From positions 558,001 through 622,000 of the forward strand of contig BDSL01000048.1 of NCBI GenBank assembly GCA_003116995.1: a stretch of DNA of 64,000 bases, given 5' to 3'. Position 1 is the stretch's first letter, and each line of letters opens with the position of its first letter. This stretch comes from Yamagishiella unicocca (taxonomy: Eukaryota; Chlorophyta; Chlorophyceae; Chlamydomonadales; Volvocaceae). The notes under the pieces are model-generated. The model worked only from the letters and a program-made list of their open reading frames with translations. It was not told the origin of the DNA and ran no database searches. Both the position numbers and the translations under genes were made by a program. Below are positions 35,801 to 46,101 of this stretch, one piece after another.

Positions 35801-37149
35801 GCACCGTCCCTTACTGCCCTCCAGCCACCCCACCAACGGCCGGACCGTGGTCATTCCTCTGTATGTCTCGCACCGCGGGTTCCGCCCCTCCGCCCCCTCC
35901 CCGCTGCAGGTTTTCCTTTCGTACACGGGTTTTCCTTGCCATCCCCTCCTGCTGCTGACCTTGCGCTGACGCGCTCAGCCCCGCACTCACTGCCAGAACT
36001 GTCCGTCTGTTCCGCCCATCGACACTTGCAGCTCCCCCCAGGCCTTCCCGGGGATGTCCACGTGGCGAGCCAGCAGCGCCACAAAGCCCTGGTCCTCTGC
36101 GGCAGCGGCCATGGCGAGGGCCAGATGGGCGGCCAGGGACTCCGGCGCGACTGGGTATGCGGCGTGCGGAAGCAGCTGGGCGGAAATGAGGTAACTGGGA
36201 ACCGACGGACGCGGCTCCATGGCGGCTCTTGAAGAGTGGTGTGCGGAATGTGGGCTGAGTCAGGCTGGGCGGCAAGGCGCGGGCGGCCCGTGGGTCGGCG
36301 AGCTAGGGCGAGGTCTGACGTTTTCCGAAGCGCCGGAAGGCGAGGCGCGTGAGGCGAGGCCCGTGGGTGAGTTGTGGGCCCGAGGGTACGGCAGCTTTGC
36401 GAGGTGTCCTGCTTCCGTACGCGGTATGTATGCATTGGGCGCGAGCTGCTGCCTGCGGTGAGGCAGTGTGCGACGTGATGTGTGCATGCTTCCGGAAACA
36501 GAGGATTCGAGATCCGTGCCTGTCATTGATTTGTTTTACTAGGGAGGTACTTGTCACGGGCAGGTCGGTTTTCTGTATCTTTCTTGGCCAGTCCGAGGCG
36601 CCCGGTACGAATTGCGAACCGCGGGTCACTCGCTCGCTGCCTGCCAGGTGCTGATCCAACGGCACACAGCCTCCCACACGACAGCGGCAGCGACGGCAGC
36701 AGTGCGCGAATCCTCCCTAGCGCTGCCAACCGCCACACTCGCAACCCTTTTCACAAGTTCAAGCTGCCCCCCTGCGCGCGCACACCTTCGTTGACGTAGT
36801 CCTGCGCCTCCGACCGTTTCACCAGCGTGTTGCTGAGCCAGTTGGCCTGCAGGCGGCTCATGTCTATGATATGCCGCTGCAGCTTCACCACAATGCTGGT
36901 GCGACCCAAACCGCCCATCTGCCGCGAGGATGCGTTGCGCTGATATCGGGAAGCGCTGGCGAGGCCGCCGCTGCCGGTACCGCCATCGCGACGTGCTGGT
37001 AAGCCGCCGCCCCGAGAAGTGGGGGTACTGCGCTGGGGGGGTTCGGGGCCGATTCCAGTAGTCGAGAGTTTGTTATACTCGGGCACTGGCTTGAGCTCCA
37101 GGGAGCGACGATTCTGCGGTGCGGAAGAGCGGGATTTAGGGTGCAGCAT
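26846..37149 (-). CDS. Voltage-gated, cyclic-nucleotide-binding potassium channel (plant KAT/AKT, CNG/HCN superfamily)
   Basis: This is a predicted K+-selective pore subunit of about 1032 residues. The 21 exons joined in phase are 36786-37149, 35991-36150, 35532-35669, 35219-35336, 34907-35011, 34395-34631, 33840-33995, 33542-33643, 33034-33186, 32548-32634, 32097-32258, 31795-31837, 31335-31416, 30995-31081, 29365-29520, 28974-29031, 28694-28744, 28529-28600, 27930-28329, 27217-27473 and 26846-26956. S1 (LFAVLWTMSILLLDLTYTAF) is about residues 230-250 and S2 lies in the fifth exon. S3 and an Arg-bearing S4 (LLRLLRMVRVVSITK) end near 374, and S5 follows. The filter ATTTGFGDF, near 460, is split from the pore helix by an intron. 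S6, a C-linker and a CNBD (PAGADLCQQGDVANSIWIL, LLGESALL) span about 590-700. The tail holds poly-Gln/Pro and a Cys cluster. The first two exons, the 72-base exon and the ends are the least certain. Confidence 0.9.
27801..27834. repeat. Perfect 14-bp inverted repeat with 6-base loop
   Basis: GCGCCCATGGACCT is followed by CGCCGC and then by its exact reverse complement AGGTCCATGGGCGC. It sits in an intron near the 3' end of the channel gene and would form a stable hairpin in RNA. Just beside it on the minus strand is an open stretch that may be an unspliced extension of the 27930-28329 exon. Confidence 0.85.
29558..30786. repeat. 32-bp minisatellite, about 38 tandem copies, inside a channel intron
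   Basis: The unit starts GAGGAAACATGTGTCGGGGT and ends ACGAGGGGGTGA. Copies differ mainly at two sites: ACATGTG or ACCCGTG, and GAGAGG or GAGGGG. The array fills most of the intron between CNBD exons 30995-31081 and 29365-29520. It contains no CT on the plus strand, hence no AG on the transcribed strand, and it reaches to within 40 bases of the acceptor at 29521. Because stops are rare, very long false open frames (710 and 408 residues) run through it. Confidence 0.97.
31441..31560. repeat. Degenerate A-rich tandem repeat (GATAAAAACGAC-like) in a channel intron
   Basis: About ten degenerate copies of a roughly 12-base unit such as GATAAAAACGAC or GATGAAAACGAC follow one another. On the coding strand this is a T/C-rich tract immediately upstream of the acceptor of exon 31335-31416. 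It is an A/T-rich island in otherwise GC-rich DNA. Confidence 0.75.
32951..33030. repeat. 40-bp tandem duplication ending at a channel splice donor
   Basis: CAGCCGTGGCCGTACGGGCG occurs at 32951 and again at 32991, each followed by a near-identical 20 bases ending CCGGAGCGCG. The second copy stops a few bases from the donor of exon 33034-33186 and lies wholly within the intron. Confidence 0.85.
34806..34880. repeat. Tandem GGGCCC-centred repeat in a channel intron
   Basis: Six GGGCCCT boxes spaced 11-16 bases apart (for example TATTGGGCCCTGTATTGGG) lie next to the donor of exon 34907-35011. Each box contains the palindrome GGGCCC. Confidence 0.75.
35057..35146. repeat. 44-bp tandem duplication in a channel intron
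   Basis: The segment beginning CGGTCGAAGCAATTGAGTGG is repeated 44 bases later, including GCATCGTGCGAGATGCAAGG. It lies in the intron between exons 34907-35011 and 35219-35336. Confidence 0.85.
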
Positions 37150-38511
37150 CAGTGGGTCGAGTGAACGGGTGGAGGACGGGGGAGGGGGACTGGATGCGCT
37201 AGGACCGCTGTGGGAGAACACGCGAATATAGGCGCAGCTGGAATAAACCGGTTGGAGCGCGGGTATTGATACTGCTGGATGACAGGCGCGTGGATAGAAG
37301 CATGTCGCTGGGAGAAGCTGCGGAACGAGGGTCGCGAGGGAACCGGGTTTCGGCTCAGGCTTGAAGCCTATAGCTCAGGAGACAGATACACCTACCAATT
37401 ACGATTGCTAGGCGCTTGCCAGGCTGGCCCTGTGGCCTCGACGTGTTTGGCAGTGGCACGTGCAACTAAAGAAGCCGCATCTCTCTCGTTGCGACGTTCC
37501 TCATTTAGTTCTTCTTAACCTTTGCAGTCTACCAAGATTCGCCGGATTTCAGGAATGCGGTGGCTGCTGCTTCATTACAGCTAAATTACAAAGGTTGTCC
37601 GCGAATGCGAGAGCCAGGCCGCCAGGCCCGGTGGAAGATAGAGCATAACAGCCCTACCGCGGCACTCACCGACATTTGGCACTTGCTTGTATGAGTCTAC
37701 GCACTGCTTCGGTGTACACGGTCGCTCGCCGGCCTTCCAGGATTAAATCTAACGAGAAATGGAATCGGTGAAGATAACATAATGCTCTAAGCTAATCCCA
37801 TCGTGCCCGTTCAGTCAGAAAATCTACGCTGCAAAGAGGTCCTCGCGCTTGCTTGTGCCTGGCCAGCAGTCCGACGAGTTGAACATGAGTTCATTGTTAC
37901 AATCAACAATAACCCGCGATATTAACCGAGTATCCAGTAACAGCAATCATCGTCTGTCAGCCAGCCTGAGTTTCCTTGGTACGGGGCACATGATTCACAA
38001 CGCAAAAAAGTTCGTTGGCTCCATCACTTTCTCCTCGCGAAAAGAAAGCATTAGCATCGCAGTTTGGTAGCAGAAACTGTTGGGAGCTGGCAATGTGCAG
38101 CGTCCCCACCGATGCCTCATGATCCATGTATGGCTCGTAGCGGTTCGTAGGTGTGGTGCCAACCATGCGCCTCTGGGAAGCTAGACAGGCCGTGGGCATC
38201 CAAGATGACCCAAGTGTATATCTCACACTCAGCAAGGTTCTTCGGGATTACGATGCCCATAACGCCTCCCAGACCCCTGCCGCCCCGCGCAACCCGCTCA
38301 AACCACGCAGTGGCAGTGCTCGCAAAACAGCCAGAGCACGGGGGCCAGCTGGTGGCCGTCCTCGAGACCAAGAGCAACCCCGCAGCGTCCCCACACTGCC
38401 CATACGCAAATCTTTAAATCGTAGCTAGCAAAATGCACACCACGTGCATCTCCGTCCCGTACCCAACGGTTGGCGCAATCTACATCATCTGCATCAGTCT
38501 CCCTAACGACG
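37150..38511. other. Intergenic between the channel start and the RbfA stop
   Basis: No gene is supported. It should carry the channel promoter and 5' untranslated region, and the RbfA 3' untranslated region at the right. The channel frame stays open upstream of the chosen ATG to beyond 37300, so part of the left end may be a coding extension. Much of 37450-38100 is A/T-rich. Confidence 0.4.
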
Positions 38512-40544
38512 CTACCTCTTTTGTCTCCCACCTTGCTTCCGGCCCCGCCCCCGCTGCTTCTCCCGCTGCTCCTTTTCCTGCTGCTGCTGCTGCGCCAACT
38601 CTTCCCGGCTCTGCACTATTCCAGTGCCGTTGCCCTTGAACATGTCAGAGAACGGGTCGGGAAACTCCTGCGGCCGTTCATCGGGATCGTCGTACAGTCC
38701 ATCCTCGTCGAACTCGTCCTCTTCCTCTTCCTCATCCTCATCCACGCCCTCGCCCTCGCCGTCGTCCTCGCCGTCGTCCTCGCCCGCGGCATCGTCATGT
38801 TCACCAGCTGCTCCCGAGGGCAAGAGGGGACACACACCAAACGGAAACCCAAATCAATATGTGCCATGGAACAGACTAGCAGAGTACCCTATTTCGAAGC
38901 TCTTACCTGGTGCGCCGGCGGCCCCGGCCTGGCCCTCGTCAGCCTGTCGCCCTTGCCGCCGCGTCCCCGCCGCCAGCATGTCGGCCTGCAGCGTATGACA
39001 TGTCAGAGCAGCAGCAGCAGCGGAGCTTCGTCCCCGGTCCGCAAAGCTAAAAGGCGCAACAGGGGAAACCGCTTTCGCGCGAACCGCGCCCCACAGGACC
39101 GGGGCCACCGAAACGCAGCGCGCGCGGGTGGACACTGACCCTGTTGCACGGCGCACATACGCACGACTGCCTTTCCCGGACTGGAGTTTCGCAGTCCAGT
39201 GGTACACTCACCCACACCGTGCGTCACCCGGTGTCCCGGCTATGCACCCACCTCGATCTCTGACCGGTAGCGCTCCACCTCGTCACGCCCAATCACCCTT
39301 GCCACCAGGTCGGCCTCCTCCTCGCTGTCGTCGTACACGAACCTGATCTCCGGTGTCAGCCGTAGCCGCACCCGCTGTCCGATTACACGCCGCACGTACC
39401 TGCGGGTAATCGGGAGCAGGAGGATAAGGAAGAAAGAAGGCATTTGCAGCTTGCCAAGGAAAGAGACAGGCCGAAGCGCCCTTCTGGTCCATTCATGGCG
39501 GTAATCGCGCATGGCGTGCTTTGTTGCGGGCAACGACTGCATCGACGTTGGCATTGCAGGCTCAACGGGTGGGCCGTAAGTAGTAGACCTGGATCGCGTT
39601 GGATCCCGGCCTGACGGAGTACGACTGCCAAAGACAGCCCAGGACTTTTTGGGTGGAGTACAATGCTGTACTTACGGCTCGAGACGCTGTAGGTTATTCA
39701 TGGCCACGCGCTTGCCGTAGTCGTCGCTGTAGACGGAGACGTACACCTTGACGACCTGCAGTGGCCCCAGCCGCAATGTGCGGGTAGAGTGTGGGCATGG
39801 TGTGGCGGGCCCCACCACGGTGGAGCCTTCGAACCCCTCCCCGACGACAAACCTAGCGAACAGACATTCCCCGGTGGCTCGCCAGTCGTCACTCACTTGG
39901 AGGTCGTTCGAGACATAGGTGTTGGTGATACTGGCGACCGCCGAAAGCGTGTCATCGCCCAGGAGCCGCTCCGGGCAGATGGCTGACTGAATCACCTGAT
40001 CGAGGCGGAAGGCAGCGCAGCGCCAGCGGCAGCACGGAGACGCACCACTCGTCAACAACAGGGGGCAACGCTGCAAACCTGGCGACAAGGATTCGCAACG
40101 CCCTGCATCGGGGTCCCTCTGCTACGGCGCGTAATCCTTACACCGCTGCAGCACCCAGTCGCATAATCGCACCGCAGGGCCCGCACTCTCCTGGGGCGAG
40201 CCCAGCAGGGACCCCGCGGACCCATTTGCGCTCACCGGGTCGGACACGAACATGTCCCCAACCTCCCGTTGGATCTGGCTGGAAACCTTAGCCACGCGGC
40301 GAGGGTGTGCCTAAGGACGCGAGGGGGCCAGGGTGGGACCCACAGGTCAGGTGCCCAGTCGACGTGCTATCGCAGTCGGAGGTGCGTCTGCGTCGGTCGC
40401 AAGATGCGTCCTTCATGGGAGTAAGGCCCTTCCAAGCGTGCGCTCAGGGGTGGCTTTGCTTACGCTCGCAGGCGCTGATCGCGGAATGTTGCCAACAAGG
40501 GCACGCGTGCTGCTGAAGCTTTCAGCTGCGGAATGAACTTGCAT
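38512..40544 (-). CDS. rbfA: Ribosome-binding factor A, plastid type
   Basis: RbfA binds the small ribosomal subunit and helps 16S rRNA maturation; an algal nuclear copy is expected to act in the chloroplast. Seven exons join in phase into 285 residues: 40464-40544, 40236-40310, 39897-39995, 39676-39755, 39252-39399, 38907-38985, 38512-38807. The first exon, from ATG at 40544, reads like a transit peptide (Ser/Arg/Ala-rich, few acids). The KH-type RbfA core follows: PRRVAKVSSQIQREVGDMF, AICPERLLGDDTLSAVASI, VVKVYVSVYSDD, and RVRLRLTPEIRFVYDDS near residue 140. After the core comes an unusual tail: an Asp/Glu-rich block (DEDEEEEEDEFDEDG) and then a Gln/Lys/Arg-rich C-terminus. A 12-copy G-box repeat lies 33 bases upstream of the ATG. 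The acceptor of the last exon could be 3 bases earlier. Confidence 0.9.
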
Positions 40545-40576
40545 GAGTAATCGGTTAAGCCCTGTACTTCAGCACT

Positions 40577-40870
40577 GTGCGGCACGTGGTAGGACACGCT
40601 GTGCGGCACGTGGTAGGACACGCTGTGCGGCACGTGGTAGGACACGCTGTGCGGCACGTGGTAGGACACGCTGTGCGGCATCGTGGTAGGACACGCTGTG
40701 CGGCACGTGGTAGGACACGCTGTGCGGCACGTGGTAGGACACGCTGTGCGGCACGTGGTAGGACACGCTGTGCGGCATCGTGGTAGGACACGCTGTGCGG
40801 CACGTGGTAGGACACGCTGTGCGGCACGTGGTAGGACACGCTGTGCGGCACGTGGTAGGACACGCTGTGC
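40577..40870. promoter_or_regulatory. Twelve-copy 24-bp tandem array carrying CACGTG (G-box) upstream of rbfA
   Basis: Each unit contains GCACGTGGTAGGACACGCTG. Ten of the twelve copies have the palindrome CACGTG, the core bound by bZIP and bHLH factors in plants. Copies 5 and 9 instead read GCATCGTGG, one base longer. The array is therefore three blocks of four units (about 97 bp each), a higher-order repeat. It begins 33 bases upstream of the rbfA start codon and could be promoter or 5' untranslated DNA. The array itself is certain; a regulatory role is inference. Confidence 0.6.
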
Positions 40871-41856
40871 GTGCTAATGTAGGTGATGGTGGACTAAGGG
40901 CCGCATCCAAGGCAGCGCAGCGCGGAAGTGCGCCGTGAGCGATGTGCCGTAGGTGGATGGAAATAATTGGGGGGCACCAAAAGGGCCAACACAAAATACT
41001 ACTATGGTATGTCAAATTGTAGCATGAGGGTTCAGACGACAGGCCCTGAAGCGTCCTTTAGGTTCATTGCGTCAGCGGGATGCCGTACTCACCATACACA
41101 TGACCTGCGGACGTTCCCGGCCCCCGCAAGGACGGACAGCTTGAGAATCTGTATCCAGGGCACACGCGTCAGTGGCGGTTTAGTCTGGATAGACACAGGT
41201 GAGCTGAAGCCGCGGGTGTTACGGGCCTGTAACACCTCCCACCAGGACCACATGGTCGCGAGTGCTTCTACTCGTCCTGATTCGCGCATTATCGCGCATA
41301 ATTTTGTTCACGGCTTGCTGCTCGAACTTACTGCGGAGTTTCAGAGCCTGGACGTGTATGCAAGCTGGCGGCGCACATGTCGCGGAAGAGGAGACCGCCG
41401 CGATAGACGTCCGCGCTCCCGCAGCAGACAACATCCACGAGCAGCTCATCTTTGCGCCGACTTGGTTGCAGTCTAACCGATTCGGGCTGTTTAATTTAGG
41501 CGCATGGGTTCTTGAGTCGTATCCGCTATTGTGCGAGGGAAACAAACGTTTTTCTGAAAGGAGAAGCACAATTCGGAATGCAATTGCTGTTGGTTTCCAG
41601 TTCTGTCGTTCGTCCTCAAAACTTCCGCGTGGGCCTTACTATGTGGGGTGGACATCTCGCGTGTCTGCTCGCACCGTTGTGTTATTGAATGCAGTGTTAT
41701 TGAATCTTGTTCATTTCACAGAACTAATTTTGGGTAGTGTACCTGGGTCTCCCCTTGCAAGGTCAGGCCCCTTTGGCCAAGTCGCAGTTGCGATCACTGT
41801 TAATACTATCAGGATTGTAATACGTTCCACCTATCTCAGGAGTCAGATAGAGCGCA
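40871..41856. other. Shared upstream region of rbfA and ispE
   Basis: This is the space between two divergent genes. It is A/T-richer than the flanks, especially 41480-41850. A 242-residue open frame (41262-41990, +) overlaps the ispE first exon in another frame and has no recognisable domain, so I do not call it a gene. The duplicated GTTATTGAAT at about 41680 and 41698 is the only repeat seen. Confidence 0.45.
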
Positions 41857-44724
41857 ATGTTGCATCGGACCGTGTTCCGCCCCGCGATGGGCGTACTAGC
41901 CCGTCGCACGCCGTCGCTGCCAGCGAGCAGCGCCAGGCCAACCAAGCGTCGCTCCTGCCTCGCTGTGTACGCGTTACACACGGACGCTAGTAACACAAAC
42001 AGTATCAAATTGTTTTCGCCGTCCAAGGTGCGGGCGCGGTATGGTACCAAGCCCCTGCTCGGACCAGCATAATACAGCTATGGAACATCCGTGAGCCAGT
42101 CTAAAAGCACACCCTTACACTGGTGGGCGCAGATCAACCTCTTCCTGAGGGTTGAGCGTCGCCGCGAAGACGGATACCATGACCTGGCATCTTTGTTTCA
42201 CGTACGTGTACGGGGTTGGAAGGAAGATCCGTGTACGCGAGAAGGACCGTACGGGGTGGCCGGGCCCTCACCGGGGCCCTGAACCACCACGGCGGGCCTG
42301 GGGCACAACCGGTGGTTGAATCGCGACAGTTTCGCCACTTGGCTATGTGTATCAAGGCAGGATGGGACGATGCCTGGGGGGGACAGCGTTTTTGGTAACT
42401 TCATGAGATGATGTGACGGCAGCTCGTGGGCAGGAACGGTACGACAGCAGCAATTGGAGGTCCGGAGCTACTGGCCGGACGCCGCTGACGCAAACAATCT
42501 CAGGCCCTCCCCACCAGCCTTCTTGGCCTGTCCCGCCCTGCCAGTTATGCGGTCTGCTGCATCCGACGCCGCAGCCACATAGGATGCACGGACTCTCCGG
42601 CGTAGTTACGGGATCCGTCAGATCCGTTGGATTCACTGGATCTGCTGCACCGATCCACCCGACCTCGCAGGTGATCGATCTGGGTGATGAGATGGAGTTC
42701 TCGACCAGCCCCTACACCACGAGCGACACGCTGGTTTGCTCCGACCCCTCCATCCCCTCGGATGACAGGAACTTGGTCATCAAGGTGGGGGGGAGGGGGC
42801 TGCGGGAGGGGGGCCCGGGGGCGACCCAAAACACCCAGCATCACGTTCCCACCCCGGTGTCAGAGCTGTGTCGGGGTGACGAGCCTGGAGGAAACCCTAA
42901 AACACACTAACTAAGGTGCGGCTTGGACCCCACCCGCAGGCCCTTAACCTTTACCGACGGAAGACGATGCAGATGATGTACTTCAACGTGAAGCTCAACA
43001 AGCGGGTGCCGCACGGTACGGCACTGTACGGCATCATGCGCCTGGGCTGATAGCAGCCTGCAAACGTGGGCTGGCTTAACCATGTGAACTCTTATAACCT
43101 CTGCGGACGCCGGCGAACCCCTTCCCGTCTTTAGAGTGCAGCGGCTGGCCAGGGGAGTCTCGAAAGGAGGGCTTTTGGGGGGCCACTCGACCCCTGACGT
43201 ACTCCACTCTGTCGTACCCCACTCTGCGTGCCATGCCCCATTCACGCATCCACTCGCAGGTGCCGGGCTGGGCGGCGGCAGCGGCAACGCGGCCACCACC
43301 CTGTTCGCTGCCAACAAGCTGCTGGGCAGCCCGGCGTCCAACGAGGAGCTGCTGGAATGGTCGGGAGAGATCGGCTCCGACATCTCCGTGTTCTTCTCCA
43401 ACGGCGCGGCGTATTGCACTGGCCGGGGGGAGGTGGTGGAGGACGTGCCGCCGCCTGTGCCGCTGGACACGCCGATGCTGTTGGTGGGTTGGGTGACTAG
43501 GGCTGCCGATGGCGTGGAATGCGGATGCCGGGTGGCGCAGCTAGGGAGGCAAGGGGTCAGGCGGCGATCAAGTCGTCGCGCGTGGGGGCGGCTTGGTGGC
43601 GGCGGTCGTGGTGGGTATATTTATGTTGATAGGCTGGAGTTGGTTGGTGGGAATGGGGCGGTGGGGCCCGTCTGGGGGACGGGGTGCGGGCCGGACGAGA
43701 AACTTCCGCTTGGGGTGATCGTATGATCTGCTGCGCCGCGGCCTCACGCGGCCCTTAGCTATGTGGGGTTAAATCTGAGAACCTCGCAAACACATCGTCT
43801 CCCCCTACCCCACCTCCTGAAAGACTCCCCGGGGATGTCTCCTCTCCGTCATCCCAAGCTCCCCGCCGCCATATGTTGCCAGGTCAAGCCCCCCGTGGGC
43901 CTCAGCACGCCCAGCATCTTCAAGTCGTTGGACCTGGCCCGCCGCTCCACGGCCGACCCGCGGGTCCTCCTGGCGGACATCGCAGCTGCAGGCGGCGTGG
44001 ACCAGGCGTCTGCGGTGAACGACTTGGAGCAGCCTGCATTTGACAAGTGAGCGAGGGCCCTCACTGAGGCTGGGTGGGCGGCTGGTGAAACAGATGTACA
44101 TGATGGGATATGTCACCACTGGGTACCGAATACCCTCACACGGTCGCCGCACACACGGTCGCCGAATCCCTCCCTTGCCGCCCCCGCGCCCGCCCGGTAG
44201 CTTGCCTGAGCTGGCGGCCCTCAAGCAGCGGCTCATCGACACGGGCTCCTTCCGCTCCGTGTTCATGACGGGTAGCGGATCCACGATCGTGTGCTTCGGC
44301 TCGGACTCGCTGCCGGCGTTCCTCTCGGAAGAGCAGTACAAGGTGGGTGAGGTACCGGACGAGTGGGATGAGGTTCTGGCACCAGCTTGGGGCAAGGGAA
44401 TGATACTTGGTGGTCATGGCTGGCGACGAGCCGGATCGTGCGGAGGAGGAGGAGGATTCGCCCGCCGTCACCGGCATCGTTTCAAGGCGCTTCCAGTCGT
44501 GCGTGCTTTGGTAAATCAACCCACGGCAGCCCGCGTTGTAGTATATCTCGCTCAACCCAACCCACGCCTAGCGCAACCGGAAAAGCTGTGGACCCACGCG
44601 CCCGCCGTCCTTCCCTTCACGTGCCCCTCTCCACCAGGACCTCTTTGTCTCACCAGCGAGGCTGATTAAGCGGCAGCCGAGGGGCTGGTACACGCACAGC
44701 GGCTTGTGGCAGGAGCAGAGCTGA
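41857..44724 (+). CDS. ispE: 4-diphosphocytidyl-2-C-methyl-D-erythritol kinase
   Basis: IspE phosphorylates CDP-ME with ATP in the plastid MEP isoprenoid pathway. Eight exons join in phase into 348 residues: 41857-42027, 42133-42201, 42671-42784, 42940-43015, 43260-43483, 43883-44046, 44201-44342, 44638-44724. Residues 1 to about 50 are Arg/Ser/Ala-rich, as expected of a transit peptide. The GHMP kinase motifs are all present: KLFSPSKINLFLRV with the conserved Lys, EDGYHDLASLFHVIDLGDE, the ATP loop GAGLGGGSGNAATTLFAANK, GSDISVFFSNGAAYCTGRGE with the catalytic Asp, and MTGSGSTIVCFG. The usual GSDIPFF is GSDISVFF here, a mild change. Length and order match plant IspE. A TGTAA motif at 45515-45519 could be the polyadenylation signal, about 0.8 kb past the stop. 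Confidence 0.96.
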
Positions 44725-46101
44725 GGCAGACAGCTGCAGCGCAAGACCCTCGGTGCGCGCTCTAGGGTGTAGCCCTGTAGGCACGTGATTGCGTTGCCGC
44801 GTGCGAGTAGCTGAGCTGGGCCGGGTGTTCAAGGTGATCAATCACCGCGGACGTTAGGGATTCAGCCATTTGGACCGGACGACGAGCTTCGCGTTACATT
44901 GGACTCCACCGTGTGTGTGTGTGTGGCGGTTCAATCCTTACGGACGAGCAGCAGCATTGTTTCAGCGACGTATGCGACGCAGAGCTCGTTTTGGCGGTTG
45001 AGCCGGCGGGGTGTGTGGAGTGCCAGCACGCCGGAAGGCGTGGAAGGTGGGAGACCGTTGCTTGGTGGGCATCCTCCACGCGGGGTGGCAAATAAAACGC
45101 ATTGCGGGCTGTACCCCGTGCCTGGCAACTCCCGCCCATATCCTGGAGACCCTCCCTGCTGCGGCAACCCCACGATCTCGGCCACCACCGCTCGTCTTTT
45201 GCCCTTCGTCGGGTCCATCGCACTGTCAGTCCTGGATCGATTGTGGAACCATTTACGGACGAACAAAGAATTGTTACGTTAGGAGTCGAGCTGGGCGCAG
45301 TGCTTGGAGGGGAGCGCGCATGAATCAGGTCTTTACTCCCGCACAGCGCGTGTCGGTCGACCTGCGGCGTTGGCTCGCCAGGTTCCGGAGCGAAGCTAGT
45401 CCTCTACAGAGACGCCCCTCTCATGCGCCGTCATCACAGCCGCACCACACCACATGGCGTGGCAAGGCGGGAGCGCTATACGCTGCCGAAGCGGCAGGAG
45501 CCAACCGCCCGAGCTGTAACAAGCACCTCAAGCCGGCGCCTCCCGACAGCGCGTACCGCGTCAGACGGGACTGCAACCCGCCATCTAACTCGTCGGGCGC
45601 GCAGCCTTCTACCACATACGGGTTTCCTCTAAACCTACCGTGTACGCGCTTGTTACTGCGCCGCCTCGGGCCCCCTCGTGGCCGTTACCAGCTCCCAATG
45701 ATCTCATTGAGGACATGAAGAGCATCAAAAGAAACCCCAGCGTGACGAGCCCCCCGCCTGCCTAAACATGGACTACGCCCATCTACACCTGAACGCCCTT
45801 CTCGCTGGTGGCGTGGGGCGATTGCCGCCGTAACCGCCGTAAACCATCCAGACCGCCAGTCCCTAAAATTGCGCGGCGCTATTATGCTACCTCCGCCACG
45901 CGCCCGAATCCGATCGCAACATCGTCTACCGGTACCCCTGCGAACCGCGATTACCGTCCGAGTCCTGAACCTACGCGCCTAGCGCCCTCATCTGGCGCTT
46001 AGCGCCCTCCGTCCGCAATCGATCAACCTCCTGAGCTCACACTCCCCCTTCACCAGTTACTCAACATCTAACTGCCCGTGCCATTATTCCTCCATGAGGT
46101 A
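44725..46101. other. Intergenic: probable ispE 3' untranslated region, then unrecognised DNA
   Basis: The genes on both sides point toward this stretch. A short GT microsatellite lies near 44911-44927 and TGTAA at 45515-45519. Frames such as 45011-45718 (+) and 44931-45266 (-) are open but mutually overlapping and without motif. I see no gene. Confidence 0.4.

Noticed and set aside
40569..41015. Open frames encoding repeats such as SYHVPHSV
   Set aside because: They are translations of the 24-bp G-box array, open in several frames and located immediately upstream of the rbfA start.
41262..41990. 242-residue plus-strand open frame with hydrophobic start
   Set aside because: It overlaps the first ispE exon in another frame, shows no codon bias or domain, and probably lies in the shared upstream region.
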